DNA of 64,000 bases from Zingiber officinale (Eukaryota > Streptophyta > Magnoliopsida > Zingiberales > Zingiberaceae), in NCBI RefSeq assembly GCF_018446385.1, contig NC_055990.1, positions 139,326,996 to 139,390,995 of the forward strand, given 5' to 3'. A model generated the notes under the pieces. It did not search any database, had not been told where the DNA came from, and saw only the letters and a list, made by a program, of their open reading frames with translations. The number at the start of each line of letters is the position of its first letter. Position 1 is the stretch's first letter. A program made the position numbers and the translations under genes. Of the stretch, positions 21,540-31,589 are shown piece after piece.

Positions 21540-21552
21540 TGGTATCAGAGCC
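21540..21552 (+). other. primer binding site, initiator Met-tRNA type
   Basis: tggtatcagagcc lies two bases after the left LTR, a 13-base match to the 3' end complement of initiator tRNA-Met. Confidence 0.9.
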
Positions 21553-21602
21553 TGATCGCCTCAGAAGGACTAACTGCCAACTGAAGCACTACGATCAAGA
21601 CG

Positions 21603-23057
21603 ATGGCCGGAGCGAACATCCATCCCCCGAAGTTCGACGGAGACTTCGCCACATGGAAGCGCAAAATGGAGGTATTTTTTAAAACGGATTTTGATATTCT
21701 AATTACGATGAATTATGGTTTTGCAGCGCCGAAAGACAAAGAAGAAAACACATGGAGCAAGAAGGAGTAAGCCGATTTCATTGCCAACGGAAAGGCAGAG
21801 TTCCACTTACTCAGTGTGCTGCCACCACAAGAAGTAAATCGGATCGGAAGCTACGACTCAGCGAAAGATATCTGGGAAAAATTCCTGGAGCTACACGAAG
21901 GTACTTCCGAAGAGAAGCTAGTGAAGCGTGACATCCTCCGGAACCAGTTAACGAACCTCTGGATGAACCAAGGCGAGAAGGTAGCGCAACTCCAAGCGAG
22001 AATCAAGGAGCTGATAACGCAACTAACGAACCTTGGAGAAGAGGTGACCAACCGGGATTCCATCCGATACGCGCTCAATGCCTTCCCGAGAACTCCAGAG
22101 TGGGTCTCCTTAGTAGATGCATACTACATCTCTAAGGACCTCGAGGTAAGTACGTTAGAACAGTTATTTTCGACTTTTGAACTTCACGAATCTCGAGTTT
22201 CAGAGCCAAATGGAGTAGAGAACACCGGTCAGAAAATAGCTCTAAAGGCAAAAGTAAACGGTTCTGACTCCGAAGCCTCAGTTGACGAATCCGAAGCGGC
22301 ACTACTGGTAAGACGCTTCAATAAGTTTTTCAGTACTAATAAATTTAAATCGCAGAGGCATCATCGAAAGAAGAGGACGGTTCGTTGCTACAACTGCAAT
22401 GAAGAAGGGCACATCAAGGAGGATTGCCCAAAATTGAAAAGAAAGGAGAAAGAAAAGGAAAAGTCAAAGTACAAGAAACCAGAACCCTCCAAGCACAAGA
22501 ATCTGAAGGCTACTTGGTCAGATTCGTCAACCTCTGAGTCGGACATCGAAGAATTCTCGGGGTTAGCGCTATTGGCGAACCATCAACCGGAAGAAGACTC
22601 AAGCTCAGAGATGAGCATCGATGAAGGGGGAGGAACATCAGAAGAAGAAAGCAGCAGTGAAGGGGGAGCGTCACCAGATCAGGTAAGTAAGGTACGCAAT
22701 CTAGCCCCTTCTCAGTCTTTTCGATTTATTAAATCACTTTCTAAAGACTTATTCGAAATAGAAAAAGAAAATAAAGAATTAAAAATGAAATTAGCAAAAG
22801 CATGTCCACTTGAAATGTATGATAGTGTAAAATCAGAAAATGATAAACTAAAATTAGAAATTGAAAAACTGAAATATGCTACATGCTTAAATCAATTTCC
22901 AAATTCAAAATTAAGAATTTATGGTAAATTAAATTGGTATATAAGGAAGCATCAAGGTCAACTTAGGAAAATACCAAGAATCTATGTACCCCGTAGAATT
23001 TTGAATAATCCTGTAGGAAGGAACCTCTATTGGGTTCCAAAATCTGTACTTAATTAA
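21603..23057 (+). pseudogene. copia-type gag of the gag-only element, one stop
   Basis: ATG at 21603, 66 bp after the LTR; the frame is open for 484 codons except a TAA at 21768-21770 (codon 56). N-terminal gag: FDGDFATWKRKMEVFFKTDFD, LELHEGTSEEKLVKRDILRN, YALNAFPRTPEWVSLVDAYY. The CCHC knuckle CYNCNEEGHIKEDC lies about 22387-22428, followed by a KATWSDSSTSESD acidic stretch and a C-terminal coiled coil (KENKELKMKLAKACPLEMYD). A downstream ATG at 21816 would give 413 aa lacking the N-terminus. In an element without pol, gag is the only protein kept, which suggests it is useful for packaging in cis or trans. Confidence 0.88.
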
Positions 23058-23734
23058 TCTTTCAAAAATTAAAAGCTTACAGTGAGAAAATTAAACATTG
23101 AAATTCTTTATGGAAGCTTTGTCTAAGGAAGTGGTTGTTGCTCCAATAACCAAGAAGGCCTAGTGCCTCGCCACGACCTGGAAGCTAAAATATTGAAAGA
23201 AAATGTTTAATTAACTTTCTGAAAAAGCATTAAACTAGAATTAAATAATGCTTTAAAAGTTTTTAAATCTTTTTAAAATTCTAAAAAGTCAGATTGTGAA
23301 AATTCAAAAATTTTTAGAATTTTTTTTATTTATTGACGTAGAAATTTTTTTTTCTGAAAATTCAAAAATTTGACTTAGAAATATTTTTGGAAAAATTCAT
23401 TTTAACTTAGAATTTTTTTTTGAAAAATTCATATTGACTTAGAAAATTCTATACATTTCACTTAATTTAAGTTATTTTTTTAAACCCCAATTTTGCTGTG
23501 ATCAAAGGGGGAGAGAAAGGTACAAGTTCAAGGAGAAGTTAAACAAGGGGGAGATAAAATTTTAAATGTTTACTTATTGCAAATTTTTTTTTTTTAAAAA
23601 AAGGTGTTGCAATTTTATTTATTGCAAAATTGTACTTAACCTGTTAGTCTAGTAATTTACCTTTAAAATTACTATTTATGTCTATGTTGTCCCTAACTTG
23701 AACTTGGGTTGATGCACATCAAAAAGGGGGAGAT
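23058..23734 (+). other. 3' internal noncoding region and polypurine tract
   Basis: AT-rich with long T runs and three gggggaga blocks (about 23509, 23547, 23725). The tract aaaaagggggagat (23721-23734) adjoins the right LTR. No ORF. Confidence 0.7.
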
Positions 23735-24605
23735 TGTTGGACCCCGTGGTAGTTTTGATGTGATCAACCAAGTTGGTTAGATCCTGCGTTGTATTTGATC
23801 CCTGTGTCTGAGTGTGCAGGAGCTTAGGAACACAGGAAGTCGAGCGGAAGATGCAGCTAGCGAGAAGGACGGCACGGGAAGGGAGCCGACGGGCTCGGTG
23901 CGTCCGAAGGACGAGAGAGCTGCGGAAGAGTATTCCGGTGGGCGTGAAGAGCGTGCGCGACGTTCGAGGGACGTTAAGCCGGGACGGAAGGCTGCTCGAG
24001 GAAGGCCGGAAATTGGGTTCGGGTGAGCCCTATTTCGGTTGGCCACAATCACCCAAAAGATCGGAGCATCGGAAGTCGCAACAAGCTGGAAACGAAGTCA
24101 AAGGAGCTGAGCTGCCAGCTTGGAGGCGCCTCCAACCTGACTGGAGGCGCCTCCAGCTTGAAGGCGCCTTCAACCAGTCAAAGTGACCGTTCTGCGCGCG
24201 GATAAAGGTTTATCCGCTGACTCCCATGGAGGTGCCTTGGACCCTCGTTGGAGGCGCCTTGGAGCCTCGGGATAGAATTTCCTGGACCTATATAAAGGCC
24301 CCTGGAGCTAGGAATTCAATATCAACTCAAGCATTCAATCTGTAGTGTTTCCTAGCAATAGTTCTGAGCTTTTGAAAGTGTAAAAGGCTTCTTCGCCTTC
24401 AGCAAAGGAGATTTTTTCTACTGCGCATTTTTTCTACTGCCCTGGATTAACAACCTTCTTGGTTGTAACCAGGTTAATTCTCCTGTGTCTTTCTTTTACT
24501 GTTTTATTTAACTATTTCACTAATTGAGTTGAAAGTACGAGGAGGGTATATTTATTATTTCAGGAGCAAATCACCCCCCTCTTGCCGGCCTCCGCTGCAC
24601 CAACA
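23735..24605 (+). repeat. right LTR of gag-only element
   Basis: Near-identical to 20641-21537 but one or more palindrome units shorter (GGCGCC at 24125, 24146, 24163, then about 24254). The TATA box tatataaagg is at 24289-24298. Confidence 0.93.
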
Positions 24606-24855
24606 CTTTCCACCTAGGGTTACCCCCCTTAGGACTTTTGCCTGAAGCACTCGACCCACCAAGACTTTCCGCATAGGGTTACCACCCCCTATGACCTAGG
24701 GTTACAACCCCCTAGGATTTTTACCTTGCCTAACCACAGTTAGCTCTTTTCCTGAAACACTTAACAGACTTGTTAGATCATAACACACCTTAACTTTGAA
24801 TCCTTTGCCATTATCAAAACTCAGGTTTGATCGTCAGATGCTTCCCGCACCAACA

Positions 24856-25440
24856 ATACTTATAGTGGAGGCTTGTTGATTGTAAGCATCGGCCTGATCA
24901 AACACGTTTTTACCTCTCATAGAGTTATGGCCTTGTACCCAAGAGTTAGCCATGGAGTCCTTTAGTTGAAGGATGACAATAGAAGAAGGAATAGGATCAC
25001 CCTCAGCAAAGAAGGAAGACCTTGGGCCAACTTGAAAAGCACTCGAGGAGGGACGGGAGCTGAAGGTCCCGTAGAAGAAGAGGGCAAGGACCCTGGAAGG
25101 GAAGAAGAAGGCAATAAACTGGGACGAGAGCAAGAGGCACCAATGCTAGAAGTAAGAGGTGGTCTTGGTACATTAGTAGGAACGGTGGGAGGTAAAACAG
25201 AAGGCACAGAATCAATTGTTGGCCTGGTAGCAATATCTTGTAAGACAAAGGACTTTTCCCTACATAGAGCGGCTTTTTTGCTATCATGCGCCCATAGAAA
25301 CGAGCCAACAAAATGTCAGTATCCAAAAATCAAGGGGGGGGGGGGAGTCTCTGGCGAAGTCCCTCTGACACTTAAGTCAGTACAATTCCAGCTAGATGAA
25401 CAAAGAACAGTAAGAATATGCACGAGAGTAATTTGTTGAT
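24856..25440 (-). pseudogene. Tat antisense ORF, 5' part
   Basis: This continues the antisense gene of 18784-19573 on the other side of the solo LTR. Readable pieces are RFYGRMIAKKPLYVGKS (about 25300-25250), a Pro/Ser-rich stretch (25207-25040: VLPPTVPTNVPRPP) and VQGHNSMRGKNVFDQADAYN (about 24935-24875). Frames change several times. The sequence between 24875 and 19535 (after removing the insertion) contains a pyrimidine-rich run ending in cacctcaag before MGNLAAD, which could be an intron acceptor; this is inference. No family beyond the Tat antisense ORF is recognised. Confidence 0.45.
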
Positions 25441-25478
25441 GTTCTGAGAATGTACCTTGCCAACGAAAAGGACCTTCA

Positions 25479-25487
25479 CTTTATATA
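25479..25487 (-). promoter_or_regulatory. TATA box for the Tat antisense ORF
   Basis: The minus strand reads TATATAAAG, in a good position to start transcription about 30 bp further on and ahead of the antisense ORF. The Athila-like element inserted 4 bp upstream of it (TSD 25491-25495). Confidence 0.45.
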
Positions 25488-25495
25488 CCACCTAT

Positions 25496-27148
25496 TGTTA
25501 CGTCACCGCAAGTGTACGGTTACGTCATCAGTAATAAAATAATATCGAATCCACAGGGATTGGTAATAAGCACTAAAGATGTCTCAAAAGCAAATTAGCT
25601 AAATAATCATGAAGAGATTATATGTCTTAAGAAACAACTAAAGATTAGAAGTCAAAGTTAAATGCAGAAACTTAGTTTTGTGAAGGTTCTAGGAGATTTG
25701 GTTTCTTAGTGATACTCATTAATGTAAAGCGATCTAAAAATCCTATCCTCAATTGAAATGTGTTTGCAAGAAGTCACTGGTTATTTCTTGCAGAAAATAT
25801 CAGTCAAGGACTCATATCTAAACCTTAAGCAATCAAATAGTTATGATCCCTATGAAGCCCGTTTAATGGGGCAGCCTTGTAACGACGCCTCGCGGTCATA
25901 CAACATAGAAATATCATCACTAATCAATCCACAATAAGATATAGAATTCAGCATATCAATCTGTCCTACTTCTTTGTAGATCCCTGCTTCATCCCCTCAA
26001 AGTAATCCCCTATATGTCCGTTTAATGGGGCAGCCTTATCACGACATCCCGCGGTAATACAATCTAAAGAATTATTCTAAAAGATTCCACTAGAAATACA
26101 AACAACCAATCAAGAATGGTATTAGGGCACAAAACACAACAATCCATACAAGATTGATTGATACAAAACATAACAACATCCTTGAATCAAGAAGATGGCA
26201 AATCCATGAATCTTACATCAATTTACTTCACCAATACTCACTCCATTCTAGAACAAAGGAATCTACTCCATAGAAAATAGGAAAAGAACTGAAGGTGAGA
26301 GGATTGAAGACATTCCAATCAAAATCAAGAAGATAAAAAGGAACGCTTATCTCAATAGGACGAGTGATCTCTGGAACCAATCCACCGCCCTTGGAGTCGA
26401 ATCTTGGATGGAAAACGCCTCCTAATAGGTGGAAATGGCGCCTAAGAACTCATCTCCCTATAGGGAGAGCCCCTCCTTTTCAAAGAGGGGGAAATCCTTT
26501 ATATAAAAGAGGGAATTTAGGCACCACACGACCCAGGACATGACCGTGTGGGATTCACACGGCCAGAGCGCTCCTCCTCTCGGCCAAGGTCACACGGTCG
26601 TGTGACCCTCACATGGCCATGCCATGTTCTGCTTCTGCCTGCTTACACGGCCATACAAATCCACATAGCCTAGCTAATTTCTGTCTCTAGAAGTGTTGCA
26701 TGGCCGTGTGGCACACACGGTCATGCCATTTTTTGGCTCTAGAAAGGCTGCACGGCCGTGTGGCACACATGGCCGTGTACTGGCTGGCTTGAAAAGGTGG
26801 CACGACTGTGTAAGCTTCACACGGCCAAGGTACTCTCCCTTGCTATTGATGCTACACGACCCTGTCATCACCACACGGCCAGGGCCATTCCCCTTTGCAA
26901 GGCCATGTGGCACACATTGCCAAAGTCGTTTTCCTCCGTTTGATCATAGAATTGGCTACGAACATCAATTCTTCTTCAAATTCGACTCTTGAAAGCATAA
27001 AACACACAAGAGCATATCTCCGAACAAAGAGAAGTATTTATGCCAAAAGTATAGTAAGGAGCATGAAAGTGCATAGCTAAAGCATGTATAAAATATAAGA
27101 ATGTACGTCAAAACATGCTAAACAAGTGTATAAAATCTACGCACATCA
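25496..27148 (-). repeat. left (3') LTR of Athila-like element
   Basis: Plus-strand tgttacgtcaccgc...cgcacatca. CACGGCC-type inverted repeats cover about 26525-26920 and, in the minus direction, precede TATATAAAG (26505-26497). Two copies of a block containing gtttaatggggcagcct with a cgcggt end lie at about 25858 and 26020. Confidence 0.93.
26525..26925. promoter_or_regulatory. CACGGCC inverted-repeat array, left LTR
   Basis: About eight imperfect inverted repeats such as GGCCGTGTGGCACACATGGCC (one arm GGCCGTGTG, other arm CACATGGCC), centred roughly every 52-56 bp. It lies immediately upstream of the LTR TATA box on the minus strand. The right LTR has the same array at 34410-34805. Confidence 0.82.
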
Positions 27149-28259
27149 CACCCTCAGACTTAAACTTTTGCTTGTCCTCAAGCAAAATGCCGCAATCAAG
27201 ATTCATGTATTCAATAATGCATCATAATCCTTAGTGTACTTTCCTAACTCTATCAAAAGGTTTCATTAATAAGTATGATCATAGAAATAAATCAAGTATG
27301 GCTTAAGCATAAGTATCATGTGCACGGTGCAAATAAGTAACTCAAAACCCTTCAAGTTTCAATCTTTGTCCTAGTCAAGTCATCATCCAATTGAGTTCCT
27401 AATATTTCCAGTGATAGACACTTACCTGCCACACACTTGGTTCATATTTCTCAATCAACCCAGGGTCTTAAAGGCATGCTTGATATCAGGAGAACCATAG
27501 AAGTCATTTCCCCAGTAACCTAACTCGGTCTCAAAGGGGTGACTTGCTAGTTTTCACTCACGACAAATATTTTTATATCCCTTTTTTTTTATCAACACTT
27601 TTTTTCCCATTTTTTTCATCATCATACACCTTTTTTACACTAAGTGATTGCATTGTGCAACACTTAAACACATAAGTTATAGGCACAAAAGTTGGGATAT
27701 TTTGATTTTTCCAAATGAACTTTCAAGATTCGAGCCTCATCCAGTAACCAAAATGAAGTTTGAGAAATTACCATGGAAACCAAGTACTAAACAAATAGGA
27801 TAAATCATGACTATTTCAATGATATCAACTATTCAAGCTCAAGTAAAGTGAAGTGAAAGTAAGATCCTTAAGGTTAAGTCAAAACTAAAACTTATTTCTA
27901 TATGATACTTAGCTCACATCATGCTACTCAAGATAGAGAAAAGAGATACACTAAACATTCTAGCATCATTTACAATATCATGAATCAAGATAAAGAACGT
28001 GCTAACAATTTTGCTTTTGGCCAAGTAAGCATAAAAGTGAGGATTGATGTTTCTTCAATAGGGATGCCACAAAACTTTTCAAAAGACAGTCAAATGACTA
28101 TCAAAAACAATCCAAACAAAGCAAAACAAATGGAAAACAAAAACAAAAACAAAAACAAAAACAAAAACAAAAACAAAAACAAAGAATGCAGAAAATTGCA
28201 AAAAACTTTTTAGACTGTAGATCACCCCCAGACTTAAACTTTTCATCGTCCCGATGAAA
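27149..28259 (-). other. 3' noncoding region with polypurine tract
   Basis: The minus strand ends in AAGTCTGAGGGTG against the LTR, an Athila-style purine tract. Poly-T and A-rich tracts lie at 27580-27625, and an (aaaaac)n microsatellite at about 28137-28183. Related sequence is found at 2997-3716. No convincing ORF. Confidence 0.65.
28137..28183. repeat. (AAAAAC)n microsatellite
   Basis: About eight tandem hexamers just downstream of the ORF end at 28260. Confidence 0.9.
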
Positions 28260-29749
28260 TCAAAATGGTGGTGGAGGTGGACAAGGGAAAGGAGTTCTAT
28301 GTGGATGTCCAATAGGAAAGTTAGGAAAACCTGGAGTTTCACTCAGGATCCTATGATACTCATAGAGGGCATTTACTTGTTGACTAGTAATACTAATGCC
28401 CTGCATAAATTCTCTCATTCTAGCTTGATCAATATCATAGTCCTGAACAAATTCGGCCACTTGACCTTGAAAATTTCTCGTGAATTGAAAATGATTCTGT
28501 ACTTCTCTAAACTGGTCATTTGATAAAGAAAAGTGACCCTCCAACATTACTCGTTAGGCATCCTACTTCTCATGAAGCAAGTATAGAGATGTACGAAAAT
28601 CAGAAAAATCAAATCTGGAACTACTCGTACCATAGGCAAAAGAGTGTCTAGCAGGTTCCGGATGCTTGGAAGGTTGCGGATGTCCAGATGACGAGGGATC
28701 AAGGCGGGGCTCTGTGTCTCCGGATATAGAAAGAACATTCTCAAGATCTCTATCAATGATTACCCAATTAGCAGGGTTGCGGATAGAGGTGTGCTCGGGA
28801 TAAGGAAGAGGTAATGGAAAATCATTCTTCCTAGGAAAAGCAAAACCATTCTCATCCCGACAAATCATTTTCATAGCAAGACATGCATCAATATCAATCA
28901 TATCATTGCCATGAATGACCTCCAACCCATCTAGATCAAGATTCAAACTTATAGCTATTTAGTAATCAAACCACCAAAAACAATCGATCTTGAGGATGTC
29001 TTTCCAGCTCTCACCAAGGTTTGCAAAAATAGAAACTGGAATCAAAGTCAACCTTATGTAACATAGGCCACAGAGTATAAAGTTCTACTTTCTTTATAAC
29101 CCCATCACTTTCCCCTCTACCAAAAATAGTTTTACTCATGACACGATTTAAATATTTAAAAATGAGGTTTTGCATATGAGAAGCCTTATCTCTAGAGGGC
29201 TCATAGGGTTGATCTAATCTAGTAACCAAATTTCAAAAATGATTCCAATTAAATCTTGATTCAAACCTGCGAGAGTTATTGGTAGACAATCTAAAATTAT
29301 TATTGAAATCACTAAATATCCACTGAAACTCTTGATTTATTAGTCTAAAAGTAATCTTGCCAAAAAATCATCTTCATTAGCAAAGTGAACATCTAGTGAA
29401 CTCAAAAATTCCAATATAATTCAAGGATATGTAGGTAGATGTGTGTACATGATATCATTCCAATCAAGAGACCCAATTATCCAATCTATATCATCCTTAA
29501 TTCTTAACATGTCTAAAATAGCTGGGTCCATATAACATGTACACACAATCTTTCTATTGACAAGAATTTTAAATCTAGACTTATGATCTTCATTTCTAAA
29601 ATAATATTGAATTCATTGTCATTACCTTCGTCACGTGCTATCCTCTTTCCCTTGCCCTTTGTCGGTTGCTTTCCTTTTTCTTTGGTTGGCTCTCTTCCTC
29701 CGCTTGATCCACCACTTCCTTTGCGAAGTTTCTTCAAAATATTGGACAT
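28260..29749 (-). pseudogene. degraded ORF of 'plant transposon protein' type in Athila-like element
   Basis: ATG at 29749 gives MSNILKKLRKGSGGSSGG and a Lys-rich stretch (KEKGKQPTKGKGKRIARDEG), then broken frames. The readable block MSKTIFGRGESDGVIKKVEL (about 29130-29070), followed by YTLWPML, is typical of the family annotated as putative plant transposon protein. The last 230 codons (28946-28260) are open apart from one or two stops, Pro-rich, with a Gln-rich helical part (DQFREVQNHFQF) and a PCPPPPPF end. In Athila this position is often called env-like. Several stops make this copy inactive. It sits downstream of a palindrome array, like the intact ORF at 8869-10135. Confidence 0.62.
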
Positions 29750-29999
29750 GTTGTCAAGCTTGAGTAAGGAAAGGTGCTGTTTTGTTGGAGAAGTTCTTGT
29801 GAGAATAGATCTTGAAAGACAAGATCTTTAGGACTAGGAGTTGTAGATGTTGAAGGTAGGGGAGGAGAGAAGCGGTGTTAAGATCTAGATCTTGAGAAGT
29901 TTGTGGAGAGAAATGAGTTTAAGATCTAGATCTGAGAGGATTAGAGGAGAAGTTGAAGAAGAGAAGAGTTTGGGAGAGAGGAGTAACTTGAGGGAAATG
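29750..29999 (-). other. leader of the degraded ORF
   Basis: On the minus strand this is pyrimidine-rich (CTCTCC and TTCTTC runs) with two agatctagatct palindromes (about 29887 and 29925). It reads as a 5' UTR between the palindrome array and the ATG. No clear TATA box is seen. Confidence 0.45.
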
Positions 30000-30480
30000 G
30001 GTGTGTGTGGCCAACACGGCCTAGGTATGGCCGTGTCTTCAAGACACGGCTAAGGCAGATCACTCCTCACGGGTCGTGTAGATCTACACGACTCTAACCT
30101 TCTCCTTCTCGGGTTAGTCCACACAGTCGTGCCAATTTGCATGGCCACAACCATCTTCTTCACGGTCTAGTTCACACGGCCGTGTGTGCGACACGACCTC
30201 ATACTTCTCCTTCTTGAGTGACTTTGCATGGTCGTGCTAGATAGCACGGGCAATGCAGATTTCTCTTCTGGATTTTTACACAACCGTGTGTGGGACACAG
30301 CTGAGCACGTCTCTTCTTTTGGAATCATCACACGGCCGTGTGTGGCACACGACCAAGCAATTTTTCCTCTCGGGAGCCCTTACATGGTCGTGTCTTATTA
30401 ACACGACCCATACATCCTTATTCTCTGCAAGTCATACACGACCGTGTATAACACACGACCGAGCTCTGTTTTGCCCTGTA
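30000..30480. promoter_or_regulatory. internal CACGGCCGTGTG inverted-repeat array
   Basis: Perfect palindromes cacacggccgtgtg occur at about 30174 and 30328. Further units at about 30228, 30282, 30384 and 30436 pair arms like GGTCGTGT/ACACGACC around 7-base loops, with steps of roughly 50-54 bp. The motif class is the same as in this element's LTRs. Confidence 0.82.
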
Positions 30481-30651
30481 TTAGATGATCTTTCTCCTTC
30501 CCAACTTCTCCAACACTTCCATGACCATGAAGTTGTCATGCCCAGCTCATGGAAGCAAAATTACAACCTGAAAACAAATGTAACACAAATTTAAAAGTAC
30601 TACTAATGAAATGAAAAACTAAAACTGAAAAATACTAAAGGAACCCTTGGG

Positions 30652-31515
30652 TTACCTCCCAAAAAGTACTTGTTTAAGGTCTTTAGCTCGACTGATCTCC
30701 TTGATCCTTTTATCTTTTTCTTGCCCTAGGAGGGCAGATGTATTTTTCATTTTTATTGGGAGGCCTTCTCCCAATATTGCTTGCCAGATCATGTTCCTTA
30801 TCCGCTCCGATGACCTCCTATGAGGATGGAAATTCCAATCCTCAAGCTGATAAGCATCCGCCCCGCTGCAAACACTTAATAGAAAAGAAGAGACATGGTT
30901 AGAAGAGTTAGACAAATCATACTCCAACCTTTCCTTACCGATTACCAATGAAAGTTTATGATTTTTAACATCAATTATTGCTCCAGTTGTTGCGAAGAAA
31001 GGTCTTCCCAATATGATCGGAATCTTCGGGTCCTCTACCATGTACAGTACTACAAAATCTGTGGAAATTATAATCCCACCAACCTCTACCGATACGTCTT
31101 TGATAATACCCATAGGATATCTGCAAGAGTGATCAGCTAATTATAGTGTCATGGTAGTAAGTTTCAAGTTTTTGAGACCTAATTTATTACAGATTGAGTA
31201 TGGAATGAGGCTAACACTTTCCTCCAAATCACAAAAAGCTTTTTCTACGAATTCAGATCCTATATTGCAAGGTATGTAAAAGCTTCCTGGATCTTTAAGC
31301 TTTGGGGAAATGTTCTTCTCAAATAAAGCACTGCATTCCTCAGTAAGTGCAATTGTCTCAATGTCTCCCTTTCTTCTCTTATTTGACATGATGTCCTTCA
31401 AAAATTTGACAAACTTTGGCATTTGTAGAATCACATCAATTAAAGGAACTTCAACACAAATTTCTTTAACTTTTTCCAAAAATCTGTCAAATTCTTCATC
31501 TTTTTTCAGCATCAC
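30652..31515 (-). pseudogene. Athila-type protease region
   Basis: Two open stretches (31515-31141 and 31113-30652) separated by a TAA at 31143-31141 in the same frame. They read LEKVKEICVEVPLIDVILQM, YIPCNIGSEFVEKAFCDLEE (start of the retropepsin fold, with the active-site Asp-Leu-Glu replacing the usual Asp-Leu-Gly), SLIPYSICNKLGL, then IIKDVSVEVGG and PIILGRPFFATTGAIIDV. In active Athila proteases the site is DLGAS; here it reads DLEES, so even without the stop the enzyme is doubtful. RT should follow but the sequence passes instead into the palindrome array. Confidence 0.78.
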
Positions 31516-31589
31516 TAATCTCTGAGGAAAATGGACTACTTGATTCTGTGGGTTTAGTGGAAGAGTCTCTTCAACCTTATTGGTACTCC

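Larger units (their letters stand above)
20641..24605 (+). mobile_element. gag-only (TR-GAG type) LTR retrotransposon
   Basis: A 3965-bp element with LTRs 20641-21537 (897 bp) and 23735-24605 (871 bp), both TGTTGG...CCAACA. The PBS tggtatcagagcc is at 21540-21552 and a purine tract ends at 23734. The internal part holds only gag, with no pol domain in any frame, so movement would need proteins from elsewhere. It is nested in the solo LTR. A clear 5-bp target duplication is not seen: the left flank ends ggact and the right begins ctttc, sharing only ct. Confidence 0.92.
19620..24855 (-). mobile_element. solo copia-type LTR, split by a nested element
   Basis: Plus-strand TGTTGGATCGAG at 19620 and ...CGCACCAACA ending at 24855 are flanked by atact (19615-19619 and 24856-24860). 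Without the nested 20641-24605 insertion the LTR is 1271 bp. Orientation is minus, judged from the C-run near its end and the TATA box (GTATAAATG, minus 20034-20026). GGCGCC palindromes fill 20044-20268. Loss of the internal region by LTR-LTR recombination is the usual origin of solo LTRs. Confidence 0.88.
3717..25495 (+). mobile_element. degenerate Tat-like Ty3/gypsy element (host of nested insertions)
   Basis: A pol region in the order protease, RT, RNase H, second (archaeal-type) RNase H, integrase, followed by tandem repeats and an antisense ORF, is the arrangement known for the Tat/Retand group of plant gypsy elements. The reading is broken by stops and frameshifts throughout, and both LTRs are missing or unrecognised. 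It is interrupted by the copia element at 6501-15336 and the solo LTR at 19620-24855; both insertions carry clean 5-bp target duplications. After the Athila-like insertion at 25496 its sequence may continue at 35036. Confidence 0.75.

Noticed and set aside
20636..24610. 5-bp target duplication for the gag-only element
   Set aside because: The flanks ggact and ctttc do not match; only ct is shared, so no duplication is claimed.
24966..25439. Plus-strand 157-codon ORF
   Set aside because: It is opposite to the Tat antisense ORF; Gly/Glu-rich composition is the complement of the Pro/Ser-rich reading, which has the better family match.
26674..27080. ORFs over the CACGGCC array (likewise 34496-34967, 30253-30594, 57448-57849)
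   Set aside because: His/Arg/Pro-rich readings of inverted repeats, found in several frames and on both strands at once.
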